Below, piece after piece: positions 51,259 through 60,582 of a stretch of DNA of 64,000 nt (its first letter is position 1; every line of letters starts with the position of its first letter). The notes under the pieces are model-generated. The model did not search any database. It saw only the letters and a list, made by a program, of their open reading frames with translations, and had not been told where the DNA came from. The position numbers and the translations under genes were made by a program. This DNA is from Euryarchaeota archaeon UBA463. Lineage in GTDB: Archaea; Thermoplasmatota; Poseidoniia; Poseidoniales; Thalassarchaeaceae. The stretch spans positions 1 through 64,000 of the forward strand of contig DAOI01000011.1 in NCBI GenBank assembly GCA_002501805.1. The letters run 5' to 3'.

Positions 51259-51768
51259 ATGAATATTTCAATAATCGTTGCAATGGATGAAGATGGATAT
51301 ATTGGTCTGGGAAATGGTTTGCCTTGGAAGCTCTCCAGTGACTTATCCAGATTCAAGAGGCTCACAGAAGGTGATGGATTCAATGCGGTGATTATGGGTA
51401 GGAAAACCTGGGATTCTCTTCCGCAGAGCTTTCAGCCACTGCCAGAAAGACTCAATATCGTAATGTCCAGAGATACCGGGTGGCACCACGATGAGGCTGA
51501 AAATGCCCTATACCCAGGTAGAGCGATTGAAATTGCTTATGCAGATGGCTGTGAAGAATGTTGGATAATTGGTGGGTCACAAATTTATGAAATGTTTCTT
51601 GAACAGGTCAGTGAGATACATTTGACGACAGTACATACATCTGGAAGTGGGGATACTAAGTTTCCAGAATGGAGTAGAGAGAATTGGGTAGAAGAGGAAG
51701 TCGAGTATACAGAGATTGATGAGAATAATGAGTTCCGGACGACCTATTCAATATGGAAGCGGAAGTGA
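51259..51768 (+). CDS. folA: Dihydrofolate reductase
   Basis: DHFR regenerates tetrahydrofolate after ThyA. The 169-aa protein shows IIVAMDEDGYIGLGNGLPWKL, VIMGRKTWDSLP, RLNIVMSRD and WIIGGSQIYEMFL, all standard. It directly follows thyA, and a DoxX-like gene begins at its stop. Confidence 0.96.
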   Translation: MNISIIVAMDEDGYIGLGNGLPWKLSSDLSRFKRLTEGDGFNAVIMGRKTWDSLPQSFQPLPERLNIVMSRDTGWHHDEAENALYPGRAIEIAYADGCEECWIIGGSQIYEMFLEQVSEIHLTTVHTSGSGDTKFPEWSRENWVEEEVEYTEIDENNEFRTTYSIWKRK

Positions 51769-52221
51769 ATGATTTTCGTTAGTAGTATTCTTAAAATTGT
51801 GAAAGGGTTTTCTGCTCTCTGCGGTGGCTCATTCTTTTTCTATGTAGGAGTCCTTCATTTTACAGATACTAGTTGGTTTGAGCCCATAGTTCCACCGATA
51901 TTTGGATCGGCGAGATTTTGGGTTTTAGTCAGTGGAGTCGCCGAGATACTCGTTGGCTTGGGACTGATAATCTCAGGCTTGGAGATATTCTTTAGCTCGG
52001 GACGTTATTTCAGGAGAAAGGCTGGTTTAGCTAGTGCCCTTCTTCTCGTAATGCTCTACCCCGCTAATCTTTACATGTGGATTTATGATATCGAATTGGG
52101 AGATGGGGCTTCATTATCTCCGACTGGTCATATCGTAAGGCTTCTATTTCAAATTGGCGGAATTATAATCAGTCTATGGATAGCTGAATTCAGATATAGT
52201 TTTACAGATTCCCGTGAGTAG
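51769..52221 (+). CDS. DoxX-like membrane protein
   Basis: The 150-aa protein has four TM segments. The pattern SFFFYVGVLHFTDTSWFEPIVPP and ARFWVLVSGVAEILVGLGL followed by LYPANLYMWI matches the DoxX/YozB group of small membrane proteins of unclear function, sometimes linked to quinone or redox metabolism. It starts right after folA, so it is likely in the thyA-folA transcript. Confidence 0.72.
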   Translation: MIFVSSILKIVKGFSALCGGSFFFYVGVLHFTDTSWFEPIVPPIFGSARFWVLVSGVAEILVGLGLIISGLEIFFSSGRYFRRKAGLASALLLVMLYPANLYMWIYDIELGDGASLSPTGHIVRLLFQIGGIIISLWIAEFRYSFTDSRE

Positions 52222-52257
52222 GTTGTGGTCCGGGAATATATTAATGTTTGAAAACCG

Positions 52258-53310
52258 ATGGGAATATACATGCTAGATACATTATCAGATAGGTTTTTGG
52301 AGCTTTCAAATATTGAGTACTTTACCTTCGGATTCAATATTTTTGTCTATCTTTTCTCAAGTAGTATAGTCTCCCATCACAGGGATATCGATGAGGATAC
52401 TATCAGGTCAAGAACAAGATTAGTACATGGATTAAACATCTTGGTATTTATCTCTTTTATTGCATCACTTGCTTTTCATGGAGGAGAGTTCCCAGCAGAT
52501 GAAATAAGTAGAACATCCCTTACATTACTAGCGTCATACTTGATATTTAATGGAATTGAGGCTTTTCTACTATCCAAATATGGAGAGGAAATTGAGGTAA
52601 TGGGAGTCTCGAGAAAGGTTGAGACTCCTACCTCTAGGACATTGGAGTTGGTCGCCTTCTCACTAATTGTTATGACTGCAACGATCGGATTGATCAATGT
52701 CTGGGGAATCACCGGTCTTCTTGAGACTACGGGAGTAATTGGATTCCTGGCGCTTATCGTTTTCACCACCAAAGACTACTGGCTCAGAGACTTTCTCAGT
52801 GGCATACTAGTTATTGGTGGAAACAGCGCCAGAAGAGGGGATGTGATATCTATCCCCGAAGCTGGGATACTAGGGATAATACTCGAAATTAGAGGGTTAC
52901 AAACTAGAATTAGAGATTTGGCACAGGGGCATGACATAGAAATTCCAAATTACAGCCTATTACAGTACAGGACCGATTACCTGAGGAAATCCAAGGGAGG
53001 GCCTTTCAGGGATTTCGTCGAGTTTAACATAGGATATGGCATACCAAGTGAGACCGTGAAGTCCTACCTCAGTGCTGTTTACAATTCAGCATCAGAATCT
53101 AGCTCGTCGCTTGATTCCTTGAGAGAGCCCAAGATAACAATCAGGGAAAACGACAATAATGCTGTTATTTGGAGGCTCACCTATGTTCTCGAAAGACCAT
53201 ATCAGCTACTTATGGTTAGGAATGCGGTCAATCTGGCGGCCTATGATTTACAGGATGATTTCGGCATTCAGCTCAGTACCCCTCAACTGGAGAAGCTGGT
53301 TGAGTCTTGA
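52258..53310 (+). CDS. MscS-family mechanosensitive channel
   Basis: About five TM helices lie in the first 180 residues (SIVSHHRDIDEDTIRSR is a loop between them). The segment FTTKDYWLRDFLSGILVIGGNSARRGDVI and SIPEAGILGIILEIRGLQTRI correspond to the pore helix and beta domain of MscS channels, and EIPNYSLLQYRT matches the V-x-I-P-N-x-x-L motif. It would release solutes under hypo-osmotic stress. It overlaps the convergent mazG-type gene by 28 bases. Confidence 0.87.
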   Translation: MGIYMLDTLSDRFLELSNIEYFTFGFNIFVYLFSSSIVSHHRDIDEDTIRSRTRLVHGLNILVFISFIASLAFHGGEFPADEISRTSLTLLASYLIFNGIEAFLLSKYGEEIEVMGVSRKVETPTSRTLELVAFSLIVMTATIGLINVWGITGLLETTGVIGFLALIVFTTKDYWLRDFLSGILVIGGNSARRGDVISIPEAGILGIILEIRGLQTRIRDLAQGHDIEIPNYSLLQYRTDYLRKSKGGPFRDFVEFNIGYGIPSETVKSYLSAVYNSASESSSSLDSLREPKITIRENDNNAVIWRLTYVLERPYQLLMVRNAVNLAAYDLQDDFGIQLSTPQLEKLVES

Positions 53311-53696
53311 CCCTCACGATATTCTGTAACCCTAATTCCCAGACCACCCTTTTTTGAGTCCCTTTTCATTATCTTATCCATCTTCTTATGAAATTCTGAC
53401 TCCAGGTCGACTTTCATTGCTAGAGAATGTCCTAGAATGAGTATTAGGAGATCTGCAAGCTCTTCAGATGCCTCAGATTGTGGTTTTCCCTTGGTTATAG
53501 CTGCGGATAGTTCGCCCAGTTCCTCTACAGTCAGAGCTAATCTATAGCCCATATCATGGCCATTATTCTCTGGGGACTGGAAAGAGTGTTTATGGTGGAA
53601 TTGTGCGACTCTCTCCATCATAGTATGCCAAGACCCATCGGGATTCACAGACACGTCACTCGATATCCAGTCATCTACACTGACTTTCCTGTTCAT
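53283..53696 (-). CDS. MazG-like nucleotide pyrophosphohydrolase
   Basis: The 137-aa protein has the all-alpha NTP pyrophosphatase signature: TVEELGELSAAITKG, then EELADLLILILGHSLA, with the E-x-x-E and E-x-x-D Mg-binding residues in place, and LESEFHKKMDKIMKR afterwards. It may hydrolyse noncanonical or alarmone nucleotides. It overlaps the convergent MscS gene at its 3' end. Confidence 0.87.
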   Translation of the reverse strand: MNRKVSVDDWISSDVSVNPDGSWHTMMERVAQFHHKHSFQSPENNGHDMGYRLALTVEELGELSAAITKGKPQSEASEELADLLILILGHSLAMKVDLESEFHKKMDKIMKRDSKKGGLGIRVTEYREGQDSTSFSS

Positions 53697-53734
53697 AACA
53701 GTCGGAGAGGTAGGTTAGAAATCAACTTTGACTT

Positions 53735-54493
53735 TTATGATGTGTATTCGATTAGAAGAGATTTGATACAAGAAGTGACTAGTTCTCTCATAGTAGAGGC
53801 AAGTCTGTCAACTGAGTGATGGTCAATATTAGCTCTTGGATCAGTGGGATCCCTTCCAGCGGCCCAGTTTGAGGAGCACGCGAGAGCCACATGTGGAATT
53901 CCTGATTCAGATATCAGCCTACTTTCAGGCCCTAATGTCATACCCACAGTATCAGCACCGAGTCTCTCTAGTGCTGAAATTTCAGCAGGTGATTCGAATT
54001 GAGGTCCTATGCATTGGGCAACAATGATTCCCTGTGGGGCATCTCCTTGATTTTTGGAAAGTGATTTTGAACAAATCGACATGGCATCTGAATCGAATGG
54101 TGAGGTCCTATCAAAATGCTGAGCGTTATCGTCATAAAATGTCCATGGTTTGATAGCCAAATCCAGAATATCTGAAGTGATGCCAATTTTACCAGGTGGG
54201 AAATCATCCCTCATTGAGCCCACGGAATTGATACTTACTACGAGATCAGGGTTCAAACTTCTTACAGCCATCACATTTGCTCTGTGTTCAATCATGTGAG
54301 GAGGGGTCCTTTTCTCTCCGATTGAGTGGTGCCTATCCACTACCGCTACCATGCCTTCCTGCAAATGAGAAATTGTCACAGGGACTTCGCCCCAATCTGT
54401 ATCTACCCTGACGATCGTATTTTCGCTCGAAGGAGAGATGTCATTTGATAAGCTACTCATGCCGGTACCGCACAACACCGCAATGCGGGACAT
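53735..54493 (-). CDS. S-methyl-5'-thioadenosine/purine nucleoside phosphorylase
   Basis: The 252-aa product belongs to the PNP/MTAP family. RHHSIGEKRTPPHMIEHRANVMA carries the R-H-x-x-H-x-x-P-P-H-x-I-x-x-R-A-N motif, and GTGMSSL, CIGPQFESPAEI and GADTVGMTLGPE follow the standard order. The substrate may be methylthioadenosine, as in other archaea. It is located between mazG and the S3Ae gene, with four bases to the latter. Confidence 0.87.
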   Translation of the reverse strand: MSRIAVLCGTGMSSLSNDISPSSENTIVRVDTDWGEVPVTISHLQEGMVAVVDRHHSIGEKRTPPHMIEHRANVMAVRSLNPDLVVSINSVGSMRDDFPPGKIGITSDILDLAIKPWTFYDDNAQHFDRTSPFDSDAMSICSKSLSKNQGDAPQGIIVAQCIGPQFESPAEISALERLGADTVGMTLGPESRLISESGIPHVALACSSNWAAGRDPTDPRANIDHHSVDRLASTMRELVTSCIKSLLIEYTS

Positions 54494-54497
54494 TGTA

Positions 54498-55367
54498 TTA
54501 CTCCATTATTCTAGAAATTAGGTCGGCTTTCTTACCGGAAACTGGCTTGCCTGCTTCTTTGAGTACTGCTTTTAGTTCTGCTACTGTCATACTTTCGTAG
54601 TCTATCTCTTCGTCTGGGTCTTCAGATTCCGAGTCATTTGTTTCATCCTCAATTTGATCTTGGTATTCAGTATTATCCTCGCTGTCTTCAACTTCTGGAG
54701 CAGATTTCTTCGTTGCTTCCTCTTCTGCTATGATTTCCTCTAGTGTTGGGCCATCGTTTGTGACAACTCCTGACTGTATTAATTGAGTTCTTCTAATCAT
54801 AACCATCCTAATAGGGCTAATTTTTGATGCTTCTTCCTTGATTAAGGCCTCAAGCTCACCATCCATAACTGATTTTTGCATTGAAACCCATGTTGATGAG
54901 GCACCGGCTTTCAAAATGGTGTTCCTAGCTACAGATCGAATCTCATTCTTCTGACTTGACTTGACTCTTTCTCTTGTCAAAATTAACGGTTTAAACCTTA
55001 CATAGAATCCGTCTTCTGTAACAACATCCACGGTGTCATCGATTTTGCCTCTATCCCTCCTTACTTGCCTTCGGACGTGATCTTGCATCATCTGGTGCCC
55101 AATGAATTCAGTGATTGCATCGCTTCCCAAAACATCAGAGACTCTGAATCTTATCTTGACATGCATTTTTGAGAAATCGCCATCAAGTTCATTCTGCATA
55201 ATCTCATAATTTCTACCGATTAGCATTTCTGGCTCTTCTGCCAAAGTCTCGCCGATAACTCTGTATGACCATGGATTTCTTGGAGCCCTTATGGAAAACC
55301 ATCTCTTGGACTTCCACTTATCTTTCTGCCTTCGTGCCGCTGCTCTCGCCTTTGCTCCCTTTGCCAT
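54498..55367 (-). CDS. rps3ae: 30S ribosomal protein S3Ae with C-terminal SAP domain
   Basis: The core (about residues 1-205) is archaeal S3Ae: DKWKSKRWFSIRAP, IGRNYEIMQNELDGDFSKMHVK, HVRRQVRRDRGKIDD, and SPIRMVMIRR. Beyond a very acidic linker of about 50 residues (DSEDNTEYQDQIEDETN and similar), the final 35 residues MTVAELKAVLKEAGKPVSGK plus ADLISRIME match a SAP helix-loop-helix DNA/RNA-binding motif. This is not part of ordinary S3Ae. ATG 55367 is the start that matches the family; an upstream ATG at 55616 adds 83 unlikely residues. Confidence 0.92.
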   Translation of the reverse strand: MAKGAKARAAARRQKDKWKSKRWFSIRAPRNPWSYRVIGETLAEEPEMLIGRNYEIMQNELDGDFSKMHVKIRFRVSDVLGSDAITEFIGHQMMQDHVRRQVRRDRGKIDDTVDVVTEDGFYVRFKPLILTRERVKSSQKNEIRSVARNTILKAGASSTWVSMQKSVMDGELEALIKEEASKISPIRMVMIRRTQLIQSGVVTNDGPTLEEIIAEEEATKKSAPEVEDSEDNTEYQDQIEDETNDSESEDPDEEIDYESMTVAELKAVLKEAGKPVSGKKADLISRIME

Positions 55368-55467
55368 TACAACGACCTCATCATCGGGGGCTTCCCCGCT
55401 TGCGCCCCTCCGACTTACACTTAGTATTTGAAACAGGCCCCAATGGTGTCTATTTGGGTAAGTGACT

Positions 55468-55926
55468 ATGAATGGTCGATTCCCGCCCAAAGATATGGGG
55501 ATACTCAGAGCTGAGTGGAGGATACATGCATGCGAGCTTGATGACATAGCTCTAATCCAGAAATCTCTGGAGTGGTTGTCAGGGATTGATGATTGTGTTG
55601 TCTGGAAAAAGGACAAGTCATTTCACGGCCCCCCGATAAGTACCGGTATGGTAAAGATAGGAAGAAAAAAACTGGCTAGAGAGAGTCTGGGTAGGCTTGG
55701 TAGTGAAACCCTACAGCAATTACTTTCAGATGGCCTTGAAAAGAGGATTGACGATGACAAGAATATGCACCTTAGGATCTCTCTTTCTAAACTCGTCAAG
55801 GGAGAAGTCAGGCTCTGTACAAGAGATAGAAGTGAGGCCTTCGTAAAGGGGCTATTCAAGATTGAGTCCTATCCTGGTGATAATCATCTCGAGATTGCTA
55901 CGGAATTAGTGAGAAGCATGACATAG
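55468..55926 (+). CDS. RNA-binding protein, PF01877-like (exosome-associated type)
   Basis: This 152-aa protein resembles the archaeal RNA-binding domain family formerly DUF54: KSFHGPPISTGMVKIGRKKLARE is a likely counterpart to the GHYGN-P-I segment, and NMHLRISLSKLVKGEVRL plus AFVKGLFKIESYPG match the two beta strands that follow. It lies divergently from rps3ae by 100 bp. A link to exosome or rRNA processing is only by family. Confidence 0.72.
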   Translation: MNGRFPPKDMGILRAEWRIHACELDDIALIQKSLEWLSGIDDCVVWKKDKSFHGPPISTGMVKIGRKKLARESLGRLGSETLQQLLSDGLEKRIDDDKNMHLRISLSKLVKGEVRLCTRDRSEAFVKGLFKIESYPGDNHLEIATELVRSMT

Positions 55927-55991
55927 TTGTTTATTCCTCGTGAATAAGAGCAAGAGTTCAAATGTATTGGCTGCGGAGTAAGCATGATAAT

Positions 55992-56264
55992 ATGACACAC
56001 GTAGTAACCTCAGCATGCGTTGATCACAAATACCAAGATTGTGTGGCCGTTTGTCCGGTCGAGGCATTCAGAGAAGCTGACAATTACCTGGTCATAGATC
56101 CGGATGAGTGTATTGATTGTGCGGCATGTGTCGCTGAGTGCCCTGTTGAGGCCATATTTGCGGATACTGATTTGCCAGATGAGTTCGAGGAATGGCTCGA
56201 TAGAAATGAGGAAGAGGCCCCAGACCTTCCAATTGCAGAAGGGGACTCTCCTGTTCTAGCCTAA
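55992..56264 (+). CDS. 7Fe ferredoxin
   Basis: A 90-aa electron carrier with ACVDHKYQDCVAVCPVEAF (Cys, x7, Cys, x3, Cys-Pro) and ECIDCAACVAECPVEAIF. Together these supply the seven Cys expected for one [3Fe-4S] and one [4Fe-4S] cluster, as in Azotobacter ferredoxin I, with free Cys11 and Cys24 replaced by His and Ala. ATG 55992 (MTHVVTSAC) is the usual start. An acidic tail follows the clusters. Confidence 0.92.
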   Translation: MTHVVTSACVDHKYQDCVAVCPVEAFREADNYLVIDPDECIDCAACVAECPVEAIFADTDLPDEFEEWLDRNEEEAPDLPIAEGDSPVLA

Positions 56265-56317
56265 TTGTTAAGATTGTCATTACATAGGTTCTTGAGTGGA
56301 CTGTTGTAGCGGTGTAC

Positions 56318-57319
56318 ATGAGTACTACCCTTGATCTGACGAAGATGCGTCACGGAACCGAGCTCCTGAAGAGGGGTTTTGCCAAAATGCAAGAGGGAGG
56401 GGTGATCATGGATGTTGTCACACCTGAAGAGGCTCACATTGCCGAGGATGCTGGTGCAGTTTCGGTTATGGCGTTGGAAAGAGTTCCTGCAGATATTCGT
56501 GCCATGGGAGGAGTTGCAAGGATGAGTCATCCACAGATGATTCAAGAAATAATAGAAACTACTAGTATTCCTGTAATGGCCAAGGCCAGAATTGGGCACA
56601 GCGAAGAGGCCCGTGTATTAGAGCAACTAGGAGTGGACATGATAGACGAGTCTGAAGTCTTAACACCTGCTGATCCATTCTTTCACATACCCAAGAACGA
56701 TTTCACAATTCCTTTTGTGTGTGGATGTACCAACCTAGGCGAGGCGGTTAGAAGGATTGCTGAAGGATCCGCGATGATTAGAACGAAAGGAGAGGCAGGA
56801 ACAGGCAACGTTGTCAGCGCAGTACAACACGCTGTTCTCGTCAGTAAAGAAATTGAGTATGCTTACGAAATTAGTGAGAGCTCGGATAGCAAAAAGTACG
56901 AAGAGGTCATTTCATCGATTATGGACGGATACAATCGGGTAAAGAAAGGTTCAAAATTTAATCTCCACTCTAAGACAACGCCCTTTGGAAAAATGGAAGA
57001 GCTGCGTTCTGAAGTAGAATCTGTAATTTCGGAGGTAGTGCAAAATAGGCGCTTACCTGTTGTTACTTTCTCCGCGGGAGGCATTGCAACTCCAGCAGAT
57101 GCGGCTTTGATGATGAATCATGGGATGGATGGCGTCTTTGTAGGCTCTGGAATATTCAAGAGCTCGGATCCAGCTAATACAGCAGAGGCCATCGTCATGG
57201 CTACCCACCACTACAACGACCCATCAATCGTTTCTGAAGCATGTTCGATGATTGGTGAAGCAATGCCCGGACTAGAGATTGAGACTCTAGAAGTTAGGCT
57301 AGAAGAGAGAGGATGGTAA
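56318..57319 (+). CDS. pdxS: Pyridoxal 5'-phosphate synthase PdxS
   Basis: PdxS builds PLP from ribose-5-phosphate, glyceraldehyde-3-phosphate and ammonia. KRGFAKMQEGGVIMDVV, IPVMAKARIGHSEEA and AMIRTKGEAGTGNVV hold the catalytic lysines, and FSAGGIATPADAALMM completes the barrel. There is an insertion of about 35 residues in the middle (around SKFNLHSKTTPFGKME) compared with bacterial PdxS. PdxT, the glutaminase partner, is not adjacent. ATG 56318 (MSTTLDL) is preferred. Confidence 0.95.
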   Translation: MSTTLDLTKMRHGTELLKRGFAKMQEGGVIMDVVTPEEAHIAEDAGAVSVMALERVPADIRAMGGVARMSHPQMIQEIIETTSIPVMAKARIGHSEEARVLEQLGVDMIDESEVLTPADPFFHIPKNDFTIPFVCGCTNLGEAVRRIAEGSAMIRTKGEAGTGNVVSAVQHAVLVSKEIEYAYEISESSDSKKYEEVISSIMDGYNRVKKGSKFNLHSKTTPFGKMEELRSEVESVISEVVQNRRLPVVTFSAGGIATPADAALMMNHGMDGVFVGSGIFKSSDPANTAEAIVMATHHYNDPSIVSEACSMIGEAMPGLEIETLEVRLEERGW

Positions 57320-57321
57320 TA

Positions 57322-58365
57322 CTACTTTCTGGTTTTTCTAAAGGCGCCAACTTTCCTGGATTTCCTTCTTTTTTGAGGAGCAGTGGCATTTGCGTTTGGA
57401 GATGCCTGCGGATCTCCTGACATTGACCCACCTAGGGTTAGTGAACCCTCAGAAAGTAACCTATCAGTAAGTGAGTCTGCTAGAACCTCGTCATTATCAG
57501 GTGTCTTTAGGGCTTCCCTAACGGACTCATTATGATCCCTTATTACTCTGGCCCTTTCCTCTCTCCTTGACTTCATCTCATCTCTGGCCTCGTTTACCTC
57601 TTTCAGGAGGGCTTCAATTTCAGCATGTACGGAGTTAGCCAATTCTTTAGATTCTACAAATATCTCATGGAGACGGTCTCCCTCGGATCTTAGGAAGTCT
57701 CTTTCTTCGAGCATTGGTTTTACTTCTTCCCAAATATCGTCGGCTTCTTGGTGGGCACTTTTCATCGCTTCATGTTGCGCGTCGGCTTCTGCCTTAAGTG
57801 TCTGAATGGTGCCTTCCAAATCTCCGAGATCGATATTTATGGCCTCAAACTCGGCGGCCTTTGGAAGTAGTTCGTCTCTCCTGGATGCCAAATTCTTAAG
57901 CTTTCTAAGAAGTCTATTCTCAGCCTTGAGAGTCAGTGTACCATCCGTCATCAGCTTATTTTCAATTTGAGAAATCTCAGCAATAGCTTCCGATAGTTCA
58001 ACCACGTCAGACTTGGCCTTTCCTGCTTCATTTCTCCTACCCTTCTTACTGTTGATTATCTCCCTGATCCTAGACTGTATGGCATCCCTCTGGGCCTGAT
58101 GGGATTTAGCCCGAGCTCTGACTTCTTTCTGCTGTGATAATTTTTCCTCTATGTTGGACCTTATCTCCTTAGACTGATCCTGAACTGAGTTTCTTGAATT
58201 GGCGGCCCTTCTAGCGTCTTCGTTATGAGATGCCCTTTGGTCCCTCATTCTCCTAAGCCTAGCCTCCATAGCGTGGAGCCTAGTTTTTAGGTCATCATCA
58301 GGACCCTTTTCCTCATCGTTCACGTCCATGCGACGAGGTAGAAGTTCTTGAATGGAACTCATCAA
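57322..58365 (-). CDS. Long coiled-coil protein (COG1340-like)
   Basis: The 347-aa product is nearly all charged helix, with heptad-like repeats rich in Glu, Lys, Arg and Ala from residue 25 to about 290, then a Ser/Gly/Ala-rich basic tail. It resembles the archaeal coiled-coil proteins grouped as COG1340, whose role is not settled. There is no catalytic domain or TM. It is the last gene of a four-gene minus-strand operon, overlapping the membrane protein upstream by four bases. Confidence 0.82.
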   Translation of the reverse strand: MMSSIQELLPRRMDVNDEEKGPDDDLKTRLHAMEARLRRMRDQRASHNEDARRAANSRNSVQDQSKEIRSNIEEKLSQQKEVRARAKSHQAQRDAIQSRIREIINSKKGRRNEAGKAKSDVVELSEAIAEISQIENKLMTDGTLTLKAENRLLRKLKNLASRRDELLPKAAEFEAINIDLGDLEGTIQTLKAEADAQHEAMKSAHQEADDIWEEVKPMLEERDFLRSEGDRLHEIFVESKELANSVHAEIEALLKEVNEARDEMKSRREERARVIRDHNESVREALKTPDNDEVLADSLTDRLLSEGSLTLGGSMSGDPQASPNANATAPQKRRKSRKVGAFRKTRK

Positions 58366-59930
58366 AGTAGCCCAAGTACTGAACCAGCTAAGGGCAACAA
58401 TGGAGATGTGATAGCAATTAGAGCCCCAAACATGAACATTGCACCGACTGTCCTTCTTGTTCTTGTGATTAGATCGCTCCCAACTTGGACATTTAGGACC
58501 CTTCCTGAGATGAGGTTGCCAGAGTCGTCTTCCAGTCTCACTGTAACAGTAGCTTCTCCCTTAATGGATGGTAGCAGACTTTGCCAGACAATACTCGTAC
58601 TATTTGTCATTTCTTGAATCATAGAAGATAGTGAAGAGGGATTCAGTGGATCTGATGACGAAATTAGAGGGGATGAATGTAATTTGTAAACGCATTCATT
58701 CGGTTTGAAGTCAGGAGTCTGTATTTTCAAAACGAGATCTTTTGGCTCATCACCGGAATTGAGTATGAAAGCAAATAAATTTGCCTGTCCTACAACCAGA
58801 TTTTCCATATCTACATCAAACCAGAAGCCTCCATCTGAGCTACTGATTCCTCTTCTCATTCTCATCCTATCATGTAGTCTAAAAAATGGCTTGCATTCAC
58901 TTCTAGCGTGTTGCAGAAGCCTATCCCAAGTCTCCTCACCTACTTCTGGGTGTCTGAAAAGTCCGTCTATTGCCGTTGGTTCGACCATCAATTCTAAATT
59001 TTTTCTGAACTCAGAGTCGGATATTAGGGAAGATCTCCTCAAGTGAAGTAATAAGAACAAGGACTCTTGTAACTCGGACATTGTGTAGCCTTCTCTAAGT
59101 TCCGATCTAACCGTTTTAAGGTACTCAGTAATTCTTATTCCAAGGAGTGGGTCAATGTGCGCTTTTATCACATCGTTGAATGGCCTGGTTAGTAAGGCCG
59201 GGTGAATTGGAGGAGAAAATGCCTCGAGCATGCCCCATGGTTCGGATGCATTGAATCTAGATCTGATGGAGATAAGTTGGACTCCATAACCTGCTAGCAG
59301 GGACCCAGTAGATAGTGCCAATAGTACTGGACTGACCTGTTCTTGACCAGAGGGGAACCATAGGGATAATGCAAGAAGAATTGATGAGATTGCAATCAAT
59401 GATGAGATTGCTGTAACCTGTCTAATCGAACCATCTAGAGTAGCCCTCATTTCAGCATAACCATGAGAACTCCTAAACGTTAGGCCCGAGGAAGTTAGTG
59501 CATCTGCTTCGTAATGAAATATTGTTCTTGAATATGTCATCATCCTAAGCAAGATTGTTAATAGAAAAATATCGGCTATCAGTATCAGTAATGCTGTGGC
59601 ATATGTGGTCCGGACCAATGAAAAACCACCTGCCGCTTCCCTTAGAGTCTCATTCCACCAGTCCGTATCATTGCTACCGTATGACTGCGCTGCGCCAAGT
59701 AGGACAATTGCCAACAATGGCAAGAATAGTACAAGTCTGGCCCCTCCGCTCACCAGTAGTCTATCTAACCTCAAAAGTGCTGATTCTTTTGAGCGGAGTG
59801 TGTCGTCCATCCAGGGGGTAGCCGATGTTGAAATATTAGAAACTGGGACTGAAGGAGCTGGTGGAGCAATACCAGACAAGTCATCCGCCATGGAATCGAG
59901 ATCCATGTTTTCATGCTCTTTAATCGACAT
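58362..59930 (-). CDS. Hypothetical polytopic membrane protein of the DtxR operon
   Basis: Not recognised. Of 522 aa, residues about 55-220 hold four TM segments (for example LVLFLPLLAIVLLGAAQSYG and AISSLIAISSILLALSLWF). A soluble region of about 270 residues with a beta-rich second half (VTVRLEDDSGNLISGRVL) follows, then a C-terminal hydrophobic segment (TVGAMFMFGALIAITSPLLP) at the very end. The soluble region faces an unknown side. It overlaps the DtxR-like gene by 11 bases and the coiled-coil gene by four. Confidence 0.8.
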   Translation of the reverse strand: MSIKEHENMDLDSMADDLSGIAPPAPSVPVSNISTSATPWMDDTLRSKESALLRLDRLLVSGGARLVLFLPLLAIVLLGAAQSYGSNDTDWWNETLREAAGGFSLVRTTYATALLILIADIFLLTILLRMMTYSRTIFHYEADALTSSGLTFRSSHGYAEMRATLDGSIRQVTAISSLIAISSILLALSLWFPSGQEQVSPVLLALSTGSLLAGYGVQLISIRSRFNASEPWGMLEAFSPPIHPALLTRPFNDVIKAHIDPLLGIRITEYLKTVRSELREGYTMSELQESLFLLLHLRRSSLISDSEFRKNLELMVEPTAIDGLFRHPEVGEETWDRLLQHARSECKPFFRLHDRMRMRRGISSSDGGFWFDVDMENLVVGQANLFAFILNSGDEPKDLVLKIQTPDFKPNECVYKLHSSPLISSSDPLNPSSLSSMIQEMTNSTSIVWQSLLPSIKGEATVTVRLEDDSGNLISGRVLNVQVGSDLITRTRRTVGAMFMFGALIAITSPLLPLAGSVLGLL

Positions 59931-60582
59931 TGTAAACCTCCGTACGTGATAGAATCCTCTTCATGATAGCCTCACTAATGACGATTAGTTGACCATTGGA
60001 ATATACCCCCTCTTCGCGAACTTCTATTCTAGATCCAGCCCCTAGGCCTGATAATTCCAGTGTCTTCACATCAGTTGGCTGAAGTGCAATCACCTCTATT
60101 GTTGCTGAAGAGCCGATAGGGAGGAATGAAATAGGTAACAATAGACCCTCAGAAATCGGCTTTACTGAACGCTTTATAGATGGAATTTTATTACCTGCTG
60201 GAGTCTGTTTCGGATACCCTAACATTCTATCTAGTGATTCCTCTAGATCAATTGACATGTTGTGCTCCATCTTACAGGCGGCGGCATCAACGTCGCCATC
60301 AAATCCAATTACGTCAGTAAGTAAAATCTGCAACAGGCCCTCCCTTCTTTTTATCCTAGCTGCCGTGTTAAACCCTATCGGGGTGAGTCTGCACCCCTTG
60401 TAAGGAACATATGTCAATAGGCCCCTTTCCGATAGTCTTTGTATCATTTCCGTGGAAGAAGCGTTGCTAACTGACATTATGTCAGCTAATTGGGAGGTCT
60501 TGACAATAGTACTTGGCTCTGAATCATAAATCTCAAAGATTCTCTTCAGATACATCTCTTCGAATTCACTCAGTTCACTCAT
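59920..60582 (-). CDS. DtxR/MntR-family metal-dependent transcription regulator
   Basis: The 220-aa protein has an N-terminal winged helix (KTSQLADIMSVSNASSTEMIQRLSERGLLTYVPYKGCRLT), a dimerisation helix region with the metal-binding pattern A-A-C-K-M-E-H-N-M-S-I-D-L-E-E, and a C-terminal FeoA/SH3-like domain (SSATIEVIALQPTDVKTL). All three parts of a full DtxR regulator are present. Metals could be Fe or Mn. It starts at ATG 60582 and overlaps the end of the surface protein by eight bases, so it would be autoregulated if it binds the palindrome upstream of that operon. Confidence 0.9.
   Translation of the reverse strand: MSELSEFEEMYLKRIFEIYDSEPSTIVKTSQLADIMSVSNASSTEMIQRLSERGLLTYVPYKGCRLTPIGFNTAARIKRREGLLQILLTDVIGFDGDVDAAACKMEHNMSIDLEESLDRMLGYPKQTPAGNKIPSIKRSVKPISEGLLLPISFLPIGSSATIEVIALQPTDVKTLELSGLGAGSRIEVREEGVYSNGQLIVISEAIMKRILSRTEVYNVD

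Noticed and set aside
55370..55616. N-terminal extension of S3Ae
   Set aside because: S3Ae homologues begin at MAKGAKARAA; the extra residues cross the divergent promoter region and the start of the neighbouring gene.
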